Assembly (NCBI GenBank): GCA_009801015.1
Contig: VHZZ01008149.1
Coordinates: 4,433 to 29,954 of the forward strand
Length of the DNA: 25,522 nt
Direction: 5' to 3'
From: Silene noctiflora
Lineage: Eukaryota; Streptophyta; Magnoliopsida; Caryophyllales; Caryophyllaceae
The stretch's first letter is position 1; each line of letters opens with the position of its first letter. This document shows positions 18,641-25,522 of the stretch, in pieces. The position numbers and the translations under genes are program-made. The notes under the pieces are model-generated. The model ran no database searches and was not told the DNA's origin. It saw nothing but the letters and a program-made list of their open reading frames with translations.

Positions 18641-18910
18641 ATGTCAATCAATGCCCCAATGGGTGATTCGGTTAAAAAATTTCCACAACAAATGAAAAAA
18701 AAAACATTATCAGAGAGCGAAGTAAGCACAAACAGCAGCAGAGACAAGGCACGCATTCAATTGGCTATTCATCTTCTCCATTTTGTTATTTCTATGTCAA
18801 CCAAAAATCTTGACAAAGCTGCAAGTCAAGAAAATGTCTTAGTCAAAATAATGAATATAGTTAAAGAAATTTTTCATAGCTTAGCTTCATCTGGAATTGT
18901 AAACAAATAA
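18641..18910 (+). CDS. Hypothetical ORF, 89 codons, gene-fragment candidate
   Basis: I do not recognise it. The frame from ATG 18641 to TAA 18910 has a polar first third with KKKTLSESEVSTNSS. A more hydrophobic helical part follows (QLAIHLLHFVISMSTK, ENVLVKIMNIVKEIFHSLAS). The amino-acid mix looks more protein-like than other frames in this AT-rich stretch, and the start context is unremarkable. It lies inside the presumed CACTA cargo, so if real it may be an exon of a captured gene and not a complete gene. A chance frame remains quite possible. Confidence 0.2.
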   Translation: MSINAPMGDSVKKFPQQMKKKTLSESEVSTNSSRDKARIQLAIHLLHFVISMSTKNLDKAASQENVLVKIMNIVKEIFHSLASSGIVNK

Positions 18911-19879
18911 AAGCGATATAAAAACATAATGAGAAAAAAATATAGCTAAGGTGCATTTAACTGATCTGAAGCCCATTATATAGCCAAAAACGTGGGTTGG
19001 AAAGCCAAATATACATCGCCAGGATAGAGTTTAAAAGCAAATGAAAGTGCTCAAGACTACCTACCTCGATTCTAAAATTGATTGATACATTACAATGATA
19101 CCATAATCGATAAAATTCGATCCTAAACTAACAAAGTATCACATAAATTCCACTACAACAATTTAACTTTACTAACTCAAATTGCACTGAGAAGTGTAAA
19201 CACTTTAGAAATCAACCAAATAAAAATCATTAGCCTCTCTAATCAACAGATGCATCGCATTTTCTAATAAGGAAAGGTCAACTAACAAGAATTTATCAAA
19301 CATTTAGGATTCCATCAAACATTAAGAACTTGCTCATACAGGAAACCATACTTTGTTAAGTAGTCAACTTCGATCACAAACTTAGAAATGAACAATAAGA
19401 TCCATACAAACTCAAATACTAACTGTAATTCTGTATGTACCAAAATATAAGGTTCACTCTAACCAAACCCAGATTTATCAAAATTAGGGTTTCACTTTCC
19501 GTAAAAATTTAATAATTTCATAAAAAAAAAATCAAATTGTTAATCGAAAGATAAGATTAATGTAAGAATAAATCAAATCAGTAATGAAATCAACATATAA
19601 ATTGTAAAAAAAAAAGAATGGAGAAAAACAAACTGCAGAAAATCGAGAATAACGACACCAAGAAAGTAGAAATAGTGAACGTGGGGAAGAACGCCGGTGG
19701 TTGACGCTGATGAAGAATGCCGGTGGTGGACTATTCGTCGGTCCTGGTGAGTCGGCGGTGTTATGGTTGATAGTTTGAGAGTGATAAAGGTTGGGGAAAG
19801 TCGTAGTGAATTAGGTGGGTTTGAAATTAATGTGAAGGTGAACGTGTGATATTTTGGGGCACTGGTTGGTTTTAAGTCT

Positions 19880-20091
19880 ATTTTGGTGGATAAATAGACA
19901 TCTGATTTTGTAATGTCCAATGTCTATCTAAGGTGGGTTTGATAGACATTAGTTTTAAAAAACAACTGATGCATATTAAGTTATATAGACATAAGTTTTT
20001 TTCAGAACTCTGATGTATATAATTTATACATCAGTTTTTTAAAATATCTGACGTACATTAAGTGATGTCTATATTGATTTTTGTAGTAGTG
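19880..20091. repeat. CACTA subterminal repeats and terminal inverted repeat
   Basis: Short related words alternate in orientation: ATAGACATCTGATTTT, ATAGACATTAGTTTT, AACTGATGCATATTAAG, ATAGACATAAGTTTTTT, ACATCAGTTTTTTAAAA and CTGACGTACATTAAG. The block ends GATTTTTGTAGTAGTG at 20091. CACTA elements typically carry such subterminal motifs, which are transposase-binding sites in En/Spm. Confidence 0.75.
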
Positions 20092-20586
20092 AAGAAAGAT
20101 GGCAGTTTGAGGTTGTGCATCGACTACAGAGAGTTGAATCATGTCACGGTGAAGAACAAGTATCCTTTGCAGAGAATTGATGATCTTTTTTATCAGTTGA
20201 GTGGGGGCCGGTGTATTTTCTAAGATTGATCTAAGGTCGGGGTACCATCAGTTGAGGATTCGGGATGAGGACAAACCTAAGACAGCTTTTCGATCGAGGT
20301 ATGGTCACTATGAATACGTGGTGATGCGGTTTGGGTTGACTAGCGCTAGAAATGTTCATAGATTTGATGAACCGGGTTTTCAGTCAATTCTTGGATCGGT
20401 TCGTGGTGGTGTATATCAATGATATCTTAATCTATTCTAAGACTTAGGAGGAGCATGAGGAGCATTTGAGGTTAGTGTTGCAAACGTTGCGCGATAACGA
20501 GTTATATGCTAAGTTATCCAAGTGTGAGTTCTGGTTAGAAAACGTGGCCTTTCTGGGCCATGTGATTACCTAGCAAGATTGAGGCG
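20092..20586 (+). pseudogene. Reverse transcriptase fragment
   Basis: The fragment covers the palm core: [18 protein letters not shown], the first catalytic Asp in [12 protein letters not shown], and [13 protein letters not shown]. The metal-binding motif should read YIDD but reads YIND (TAT ATC AAT GAT, 20412-20423), so the middle Asp is now Asn. One extra G in a G run near 20202-20206 shifts the frame. Two more shifts lie near 20350 and 20395. A TAG lies at about 20444-20446. After FLGHVIT, about eight codons are missing before KIEAVLKWE. The fragment cannot be active. Confidence 0.92.
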
Positions 20587-21273
20587 GTGTTAAAATGGGA
20601 AGCACCGAGGAATGTGGATGAGATTCGGAGTTTCTTAGGTCTAGCTGGGTATTACAGGAGGTTCGTGAAATATTTCTCAAAGATAGTTAGGCCGATGACA
20701 ACTTTGATGAGAAAGGAGAACATATTTCGCTGGGATGAGAGTTATGAAACGGCGTTCCAAACCTTAAAGGAGCGTCTGACTACAACTCCTATCTTAATTT
20801 TGCCAATGGGAAGTGAGAACTTTGAGGTACACATAGATGCTTCAAAGAATGGTTTGGGTTGTGTTCTGATGCAGAATGGGAAGGTTATTGCTTATGCTTC
20901 AAGGAAATTGAAGTCTTATGGGGAAAACTACCATAGTCACGATTTGGATTTGGTTGCAGTTGTATTTGCTTTGAAAATTTGGAGACACTACCTTTACGGG
21001 GCAACCTTTAAGGTGTTTTCATATCACAAGAGCTTGAAGTACATCTATGCCCAAAAGGAACTGACCATGCGATAAAGGAGGTGGATGGAGTTGATAGGTG
21101 ACTACTACATGGAAATTATCTACCATGAAAGGAAGGCTAATGTGGTTGCTGACGCGTTGAGTAGGAAGAGTGTACATTCCTTATGCACTGTCTTGACTCT
21201 AATGTGGCTTAAGGATGAGGTGAATGAGATAGGGATCCATATGATCGGAAAAGGGATGCTCTTAGGGATTTGA
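20587..21273 (+). pseudogene. RT thumb/connection and RNase H remnant
   Basis: The frame reads [16 protein letters not shown], then RNase H with [11 protein letters not shown] (Asp codon 20836-20838), [19 protein letters not shown] and ADALSRK (Asp codon 21151-21153). The expected Glu of DLEL is Asp (20947-20949). The expected TDHKSLKY reads SYHKSLKY, so that Asp is Tyr (21022-21024). A TAA at 21073-21075 replaces the Gln usually seen before RRWMEL, a simple C-to-T change. The frame is lost near 21260. The enzyme degraded the RNA of the RNA-DNA hybrid in the intact element. Confidence 0.92.
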
Positions 21274-21299
21274 CCGCTGAACTTGAACTTTATAAGGAG

Positions 21300-22145
21300 A
21301 TCAAGAATAAGCAAGCTGGTGATCCTAAGATTTGAGAGTGGAGAGATGGGGTAGAAAAGGGGACAGTTTTGAGGTTTTCTGTTCATACAAATTGGAGTGT
21401 TCGGTTCGATGGGAGATGGTGTGTACCTAATGATGTGGAGCTGATGAAGATGATCATGACAGATGCTCATTACACTTCGTATTCAGTACATCCAGGAGGT
21501 GACAAGCTTTATAAGGATCTTAAAAAGACTTTTTGGTGGCCTGGGACGAAAAGGGAGACAGTTGAGTTCGTGGCTAGATGTTTGACTTGTCAAAGGGTCA
21601 AAGGGGAACATCGAAGACCGCAAGGTAAGATTCAGTCTCTTGAGGTACCTGAGTGGAAATGGGAGTTTATCTCTATGGACTTTGTTGTGGGGTAACCGAG
21701 GACTCAACAGGGTAACAATATGATTTGGGTGATAGTTGATCGGTTGACAAAGTAAGCTCATTTTATTCCTATGAAATATACTTGGAGTAAAATGTAGTTG
21801 GCTAATCAGTACAGGAAGAATGTGGTGAGATTGCATGGGGTACCGAATGACATTGTGTCAGATCGGGATGTGCGAATTATATCCATGTTTTGGCAGGAGT
21901 TGCAGGAGTTGATATGAACTACCTTAAAGATGAGTACGACATTTCATCCTGCGACAGATGGGCAGACTAAGAGGACCACCAAGACTTTGCAGGATATATT
22001 GAGGACTTGTGTGATGGCGTTCGGTGGTAGTTGGGAGGATAGGTTGGATTTGATTGAGTTTTCATACAATAATAGTTTTCACACTAGTATTAAAATGGCA
22101 TCTTTCGAGGCTTTGTATGGGAGAAGATGCTATATATTAGGATGA
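21300..22145 (+). pseudogene. Integrase zinc-binding domain and catalytic core remnant
   Basis: One frame holds the whole region. The zinc-binding HHCC module shows as AHYTSYSVHPGGDKLY and CLTCQRVKGEH. The DDE core follows: FISMDFVVG with the first Asp, VSDRDVR with the second (codon 21861-21863), and then DGQTKRTTKTLQD, where the catalytic Glu of QTER is Lys (AAG at 21969-21971). Stops lie at 21693, 21753, 21795 and 21915, and another is at about 21333. There are no frameshifts within the core. The zinc module is intact but the protein could not integrate DNA. Confidence 0.92.
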
Positions 22146-22731
22146 TACCGCAGAGGCTGTGGTTTTAGGACCACAGATGGTATAGGACATGATTGAGCAG
22201 GTACGGTTGATCAGGCAGAAGATGAAAGCAGCTTAGGATCGGCAGAAGAGCTATGCCGATTTGCATCGGAGGGACATCGATTTTCAGATGGGTGACAAGG
22301 TTCTTTTGAAAGTGTCAAAAATGCGTGGGGTGATGCGTTTTGGTAGGAGGGGCAAGTTGAGCCAGAAGTTCATAAGACCCTATGAGATCTTGGATCGGAT
22401 TGGTGAGATGGCTTATCGATTGGCGTTGCCACCAGCTTTGGACCAAGTGCATAATGTTTTCCATGTGTCTCAAATTCGGAAGTATGTGAGTGATCCATCT
22501 CATATGCTAGAAGTTGAGAACATCGAGTTGGATGAGGCTTTGACTTATGTGGAAGTGCCAAAAGAGATCTTGGACCGCAAGGTGCACAAGACTAGGAATG
22601 GTGAGACAGTGTTGCTAAAGGTTTTGTGGACCAATCACAATGTCGAGGAAGCAATATGGGAAGCAGAAGAGGCAATGAAGGAGCGATATCCGCATCTTTT
22701 TAATCAGTCATGTTTGGTTACGGGGACGTAA
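22146..22731 (+). pseudogene. Integrase C-terminus with chromodomain
   Basis: After a frame change near 22140, two TAG stops (near 22183 and 22234) fall where related proteins have Gln. An open stretch then runs to 22731: RDIDFQMGDKVLLKVS, KLSQKFIRPYEILDRIG and LDQVHNVFHVSQIRKYV form the GPY/F region. The chromodomain follows from about 22546 (YVEVPKEILDRKVHK ... VLWTNHNVEEAIWE). Chromodomains of chromoviruses bind histone marks and steer integration into heterochromatin. This is the best-preserved part of the pol remnant, 157 codons without a stop. Confidence 0.92.
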
Positions 22732-22933
22732 TCTTGTTCTTTTAACGGGGCTAGGAGATGATCGCGTGTGTTTTTGAGTCAGTTTTAGGTACGTTTTGGG
22801 TTGTTTGATCATGGTTTTGGTATGGTTTGGTTACGCTTTGGGTATGTTTTGGTTTTGGTAAGTGTTGGTGTTTGTGTTTTACAGGTATAGGTTTGAACTT
22901 CGGGGACGAAGTTCGTTTTTATGGAAGGAAGAC
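22732..22933 (+). mobile_element. Tekay 3' untranslated region with polypurine tract
   Basis: This stretch between the pol stop and the 3' LTR is rich in GGTTTTGG. It holds the lineage-typical block GAACTTCGGGGACGAAGTTC at about 22895-22914, an inverted repeat. A purine-rich ATGGAAGGAAGA at 22921-22932 abuts the LTR and is the likely polypurine tract for plus-strand priming. Confidence 0.75.
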
Positions 22934-22963
22934 TCTAATACATCATATTTATGGTCCTAGGCT

Positions 22964-23123
22964 ACTCGGCCGAGTATGGGGTACTCGACCGAGTAGCTGG
23001 TGTGGTAGTTCTGTCAGGCTTCTGGTTGGTGTGAACTCGAGCGAGTATGTTGGTACTCGATTGAGTGTAGCTTACTCGATCGAGTGTGTCTTACTCGGTC
23101 GAGTGTCTTATACTCGACCGAGT
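22964..23123. repeat. Palindromic-motif array, best-preserved copy
   Basis: Seven sites occur, six fitting ACTCG-NN-CGAGT exactly: ACTCGGCCGAGT (22964), ACTCGACCGAGT (22983), ACTCGAGCGAGT (23035), ACTCGATTGAGT (23055), ACTCGATCGAGT (23074), ACTCGGTCGAGT (23093) and ACTCGACCGAGT (23112). Steps are 19, 52, 20, 19, 19 and 19 bp. Confidence 0.93.
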
Positions 23124-23176
23124 GTCCGGTTCATTACGGGTTTTTCCGCGATTTTCTTAAGATAATTCGAGAAGCA

Positions 23177-23185
23177 TATAAATAG
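23177..23185 (+). promoter_or_regulatory. 3' LTR TATA box
   Basis: TATAAATAG lies 53 bp after the last motif site. The 5' LTR has TATAAACAG at the aligned place (9306). Confidence 0.6.
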
Positions 23186-24294
23186 CATGTTATCGACTTA
23201 AAAAATTTCATAATCATTCTTAAAAGCACTTTTCCCAAAAAGAGAATGGCGTCACTGCTTCTTCTTTTATCTTCGCCATTCCAAGGCTAGAGTTCTTCGT
23301 TTTTGGGGGTTTTCGCATCTTTACATCCTTAATCGTTGGGGTAAGTCATCTATCATAATTTTATGTTATTTTGTTAAGTTTGGTCAAACTCCAATTGGGT
23401 TTAATTGGGGGTTTAAGGGTGTTTAGCGTTATATGCCGTCGTATTGATTGGTTCATGCTATCTTAGGTGAGGATTTCGTAGAAGAGGCCTTCTACTCAAC
23501 TTGTTGTGCTTAGTGCTTGGATCGCTATTCAGGTAGGGTTTCCTTACTCAGTTGGCTGTGTAAATGATATAAGATGTTATGTGACGATCTTTTGTGGTTA
23601 TTGTATGATTGAGATTATTGTGTTGATTATTGGTATTTTGTTATGGGGCCATTTTCGGGAGATGGTTCCAACCCCATGTTCGCCCATTGTAGCTCTCGTC
23701 ACAAAGGGGATGTGCACATTGATTATCTGGGTTCGCTCGTTGTGATGAGTGGGGCTTAGGTGGTAAGGCTAAGGTCCCCACTAGCGTTGTGTATTACCCG
23801 TTGCGATGGATAATCTGGCAGGGCTACACACCTTGGTGTGTTGTCGATTACTGGTTACTATGGGGTTTGGAGGATGGATGTTATAGTTTACTTTGGTTGA
23901 TCATGGTTTTAATGTTGATGTTGTTATATTATTTATACAGTTGGCTGGCCCGTTTTATATTTTCAAAAAAGTGGTGATCCATTCGGGGATGGTGAGAAGT
24001 TGGCTTAGAAGGTGATGATCGTTGATGTAGCTTGCGGGGATTGGATGGGCTGAGTCACCGGTTGTAGTTTAGCTTCCGCAGTATTAGATGTTTTGCCAGT
24101 TTACTTTTGTTATCACCTTTTTGGTTTGAGACTTGTAATTTTGGAGTTGTAGCTCTTTTATTTAAAGTTATTACATTTTAATTTGTTTCATTATAGTTAA
24201 TGTGATGCGTACTACCTTGGGGAACCGAGATAGTAGCATCTTCGCACATTGGGGTAGTTCTTATTAAGGTACCTTGGTGTATGGGGGTGTTACA

Positions 24295-24524
24295 GTATGG
24301 ACTCGTGGGGGAAAGAGGAGACGGGTAGAGACGACGGTGGACATCATTCGCGTCCTTAATTTTTCTGGTCAACGGGTTAGGATCTCGAGGAGTCACTTGC
24401 AACAGTCCAGCCCCAAGTGGGCCAAGGGCTGGGATGGTCGTTCCCTTTTGCTAAGTTTGGACACTCACCTTTCCTACCAGGCTCACGAGGGTCTTGTAAG
24501 CCTGTGGTCAAGGGCGGACCCACA
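24295..24524. other. Right flank of the Tekay 3' LTR
   Basis: The flank begins GTATG, the same 5 bp that precede the LTR start at 6690. The sequence is GC-richer than its surroundings, and an open frame runs through it (24274-24528), but the frame starts inside the LTR and its product is not recognised. It could be old coding sequence of a host gene or another element. Confidence 0.3.
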
Positions 24525-24600
24525 CTAAGCTGAGGTGTAGCAAATGCTACACCAAAAAAAAACCCTTACGGAGAAAAAAATTGCTACACCAAAAAAACAA
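24511..24600. mobile_element. Possible hAT-type terminus with hairpin
   Basis: CAAGGGCGGACCCACACTAA is reminiscent of GGCGGA(T/C)CCA termini of plant hAT-related repeats. It is followed at 24534-24553 by a hairpin, GGTGTAGCA-AA-TGCTACACC, with a perfect 9-bp stem, and the second arm followed by an A run recurs near 24583. The other end would lie beyond the window, so neither terminal repeats nor a target duplication can be checked. Confidence 0.3.
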
Positions 24601-24863
24601 AATCAGCATCTTTTATAATTCTCTTCTCAAATGAGTTAATACATTCCTAAATTATCTCACCCATATTCCTAAAAATCTTGTAACTGAAATAATTAATTAC
24701 ATTTGAATTCTCACATTATCAAATTCTAATCTCTACAACTTCCTTTTTTTATCTTTGATTACCAAATGAAGAATATAATTACAATATCACTTTTAATTGA
24801 TGTAAATCTTTCATACCATTTAAATTTTACTCTCAAAATTCATAATTTTGAACACAAATCAGT

Positions 24864-24977
24864 ATGACAGATGTTCCGACTCCGAGCGTCACTGGAGCAC
24901 CGCTTCATCAGACGTCTGACTCGCCGTCGACAGTCGAGCCACAACCGCATCGTCCCACCACCACAAATCCGGCAGGT
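24864..24977 (+). CDS. Candidate first exon (partial gene)
   Basis: ATG 24864 opens about 38 codons rich in Pro, Thr and Ser (TDVPTPSVTGAPLHQTSD, then HRPTTTNPAG). The stretch is clearly GC-richer than the AT-rich DNA on both sides. It meets a donor-like GGCAG|GTAATTTC at about 24977, after which the frame turns AT-rich. This is how a short first exon with an intron looks. Later exons are not in the window. Given the hAT-like terminus upstream, it could be the start of a hAT/zinc-finger transposase-type gene or a host gene. Nothing in the exon decides between them. Confidence 0.35.
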
Positions 24978-25522
24978 AATTTCAATATCGACCTTTTATT
25001 TGCCGTTTTTAGCAATTTGATTTCATTTGTACTATACAATGAAGAGTTTGATTTATTTGATTGAATGATTGTTGATTTACAATGACACAATGAAGACATG
25101 TAGTAATGAGTTAATTAAAATGATGGTTAAATTTTGCAATTGAAGTAATAGAATAATTGGTGAATTGAAATTGTTGCCTTTTGTTGGGATTTTGATTTTG
25201 TGAAGCAGATTAGCCGATTAATCTTGAGGGAGGTGCTAGATTTTTAATTTTTTTTTATTGCCTAATGTAAGTAGATGAGTATTCCGTAAGTAGTGACTTG
25301 TTTTGGAATTTTGTGACAAATCTAATCTAAGTGACGCTTGTTTAAGATAGACGGACACTCCGTCTTAAGTTTAAGACGGATCAAATACTAATTACATGGT
25401 GGTTGATAAGTGCTTAGTTTAGTCTCATTTCCCTATTCTTTTCCTCTTATTTTTATCCGTTTCACGCAGATTTGCGTGCCCTTATGTGCGTTTTGTCACC
25501 CTATTTCCCATACTATGACTGT
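24978..25522. other. AT-rich tail, possible intron
   Basis: No coding sequence is recognised. The stretch could be the first intron of the gene proposed at 24864. It contains the inverted repeat at 25360-25379. Confidence 0.3.
25360..25379. repeat. 20-bp inverted repeat CCGTCTTAA-GT-TTAAGACGG
   Basis: A perfect 9-bp stem with a 2-bp centre. A further imperfect TTTAAGATAGACGG lies just to the left (25341-25354), so TTAAGACGG-like words occur three times in 40 bp. It may be the end of a small MITE-like repeat. The other end is not seen. Confidence 0.6.

Larger units (their letters stand above)
17686..20091. mobile_element. CACTA-like element, only the right end certain
   Basis: The right end, read on the minus strand, is CACTACTACAAAAATCAA, the terminal inverted repeat of CACTA (En/Spm) transposons. 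The adjoining 180 bp carry subterminal repeats. The left end is not identified: no matching CACTACTACAAAA terminus occurs upstream, and 17686 is only the end of the previous repeat. The interior is AT-rich, and no transposase is recognised. It contains some gene-like stretches (18641-18910; a GC-richer block at 19680-19760), so captured host sequence is possible. The end lies directly against Tekay RT codons. Confidence 0.5.
20092..22731 (+). pseudogene. pol: Decayed Tekay/Del chromovirus pol
   Basis: Remnants of reverse transcriptase, RNase H, integrase and a C-terminal chromodomain follow in the Ty3/gypsy order. The reading begins [15 protein letters not shown] directly after the CACTA end, so gag, protease and the N-terminal part of RT are absent. 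The frame changes at about 20202, about 20350, about 20395, near 20575 (with a deletion of several codons), near 21260 and near 22140, and there are at least nine in-frame stops. Catalytic residues are lost in all three enzymes. The chromodomain ending EEAIWEAEEAMKERYPHLF is typical of the Tekay/Del lineage. The 3' LTR follows about 200 bp downstream. Confidence 0.93.
22934..24294 (+). mobile_element. Tekay/Del 3' LTR (subfamily 2), 1361 bp
   Basis: The LTR starts TCTAATACATCATATTTATG, with the expected TG decayed to TC, and ends ATGGGGGTGTTACA. It is collinear with the truncated LTR at 9129-10415 over its whole remaining length. Motif sites lie at 22964, 22983, 23035, 23055, 23074, 23093 and 23112. 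TATAAATAG lies at 23177. The LTR directly follows the pol remnant and polypurine tract, so it is that element's 3' LTR. Open frames in it (23506-23745, 23789-23977) are LTR sequence. Confidence 0.88.

Noticed and set aside
19573..19920. 115-codon minus-strand frame at the CACTA right end
   Set aside because: It begins in subterminal repeats and becomes a Phe/Leu-rich low-complexity tail from T-rich DNA. It has no protein-family features.
19151..20091. CACTACAACAATTTAAC as the CACTA left end
   Set aside because: The match to CACTACTACAAAAATCAA is partial, the flanking triplets (TTC and AAG) do not match as a 3-bp duplication, and no subterminal repeats follow.
21483..21836. 117-codon minus-strand frame opposite integrase
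   Set aside because: It is the shadow of the plus-strand integrase frame, which has clear HHCC and DDE motifs.
22964..23123. Regular repeats with spacers, CRISPR-like in outline
   Set aside because: The repeats are 12 bp with 7-9-bp spacers, lie in plant LTR U3 regions and have no cas genes. They are promoter-type arrays.
24274..24528. 84-codon open frame across the LTR edge
   Set aside because: It begins in the LTR and crosses into the flank. The product shows no recognised motif, so it was left as an unassigned flank.

Overview
The window is plant nuclear DNA built almost entirely from transposable-element remains. The retroelements belong to plant Ty3/gypsy lineages: Tekay/Del chromoviruses, recognised by an initiator-Met primer site and an integrase C-terminal chromodomain, and Athila, recognised by a tRNA-Asp primer site and an ATHILA ORF-1 type protein. 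hAT and CACTA DNA-transposon features are also present. No intact host gene, tRNA, rRNA or CRISPR array was found. A eudicot is likely. A Caryophyllales host is a guess the sequence cannot settle.

Layout. 1-139: 3' end of an Athila-type LTR. 140-2040: leader, primer site and complete LTR of a Tekay-like element on the minus strand. 2041-6519: old gene-free sequence with a possible Tat/Ogre-type primer site near 4747, into which a 520-bp non-autonomous hAT element (5089-5608) inserted with a perfect 8-bp target duplication. 6520-6568: (TA)n. 6606-10752: plus-strand Tekay-like LTRs in a row: a truncated LTR in a tandem duplication, a full LTR (7523-8901) with primer site and leader, then a second-subfamily LTR (9129-10415) with primer site and leader. 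10753-16421: an Athila-derived element without recognisable pol, containing an LTR, primer site, a broken acidic ORF in the gag position, an internal motif array with a TATA-like box, and a broken ATHILA ORF-1 gene. 16422-about 17620: a minus-strand Athila-type LTR. About 17690-20091: sequence ending in a CACTA terminus. 20092-22731: decayed Tekay pol (RT, RNase H, integrase, chromodomain), whose reading starts directly at the CACTA edge. 22934-24294: its 3' LTR. 24295-25522: right flank with a possible hAT-type terminus and a possible first exon.

How the parts relate. The second-subfamily LTR at 9129-10415, its leader, the pol remnant and the 3' LTR at 22934-24294 can be read as one Tekay element split by nested Athila, LTR and CACTA insertions, with gag, protease and the start of RT lost. 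All its enzymes are dead: RT YxDD reads YIND, the integrase catalytic Glu reads Lys, RNase H has lost an Asp, and there are many stops and frameshifts.

Most interesting signal. Several unrelated LTR families, and one internal Athila region, carry arrays of a 12-bp inverted repeat ACTCG-NN-CGAGT. Spacing is mostly 18-21 bp or about 52 bp, close to whole numbers of DNA helical turns. Each array lies just upstream of a TATA-like box. In the Tekay LTRs the gap is 53-54 bp. A further LTR has the different palindrome CCCCGATCGGGG in the same place. This looks like a promoter module that is shared or has evolved repeatedly among retroelements of this genome.
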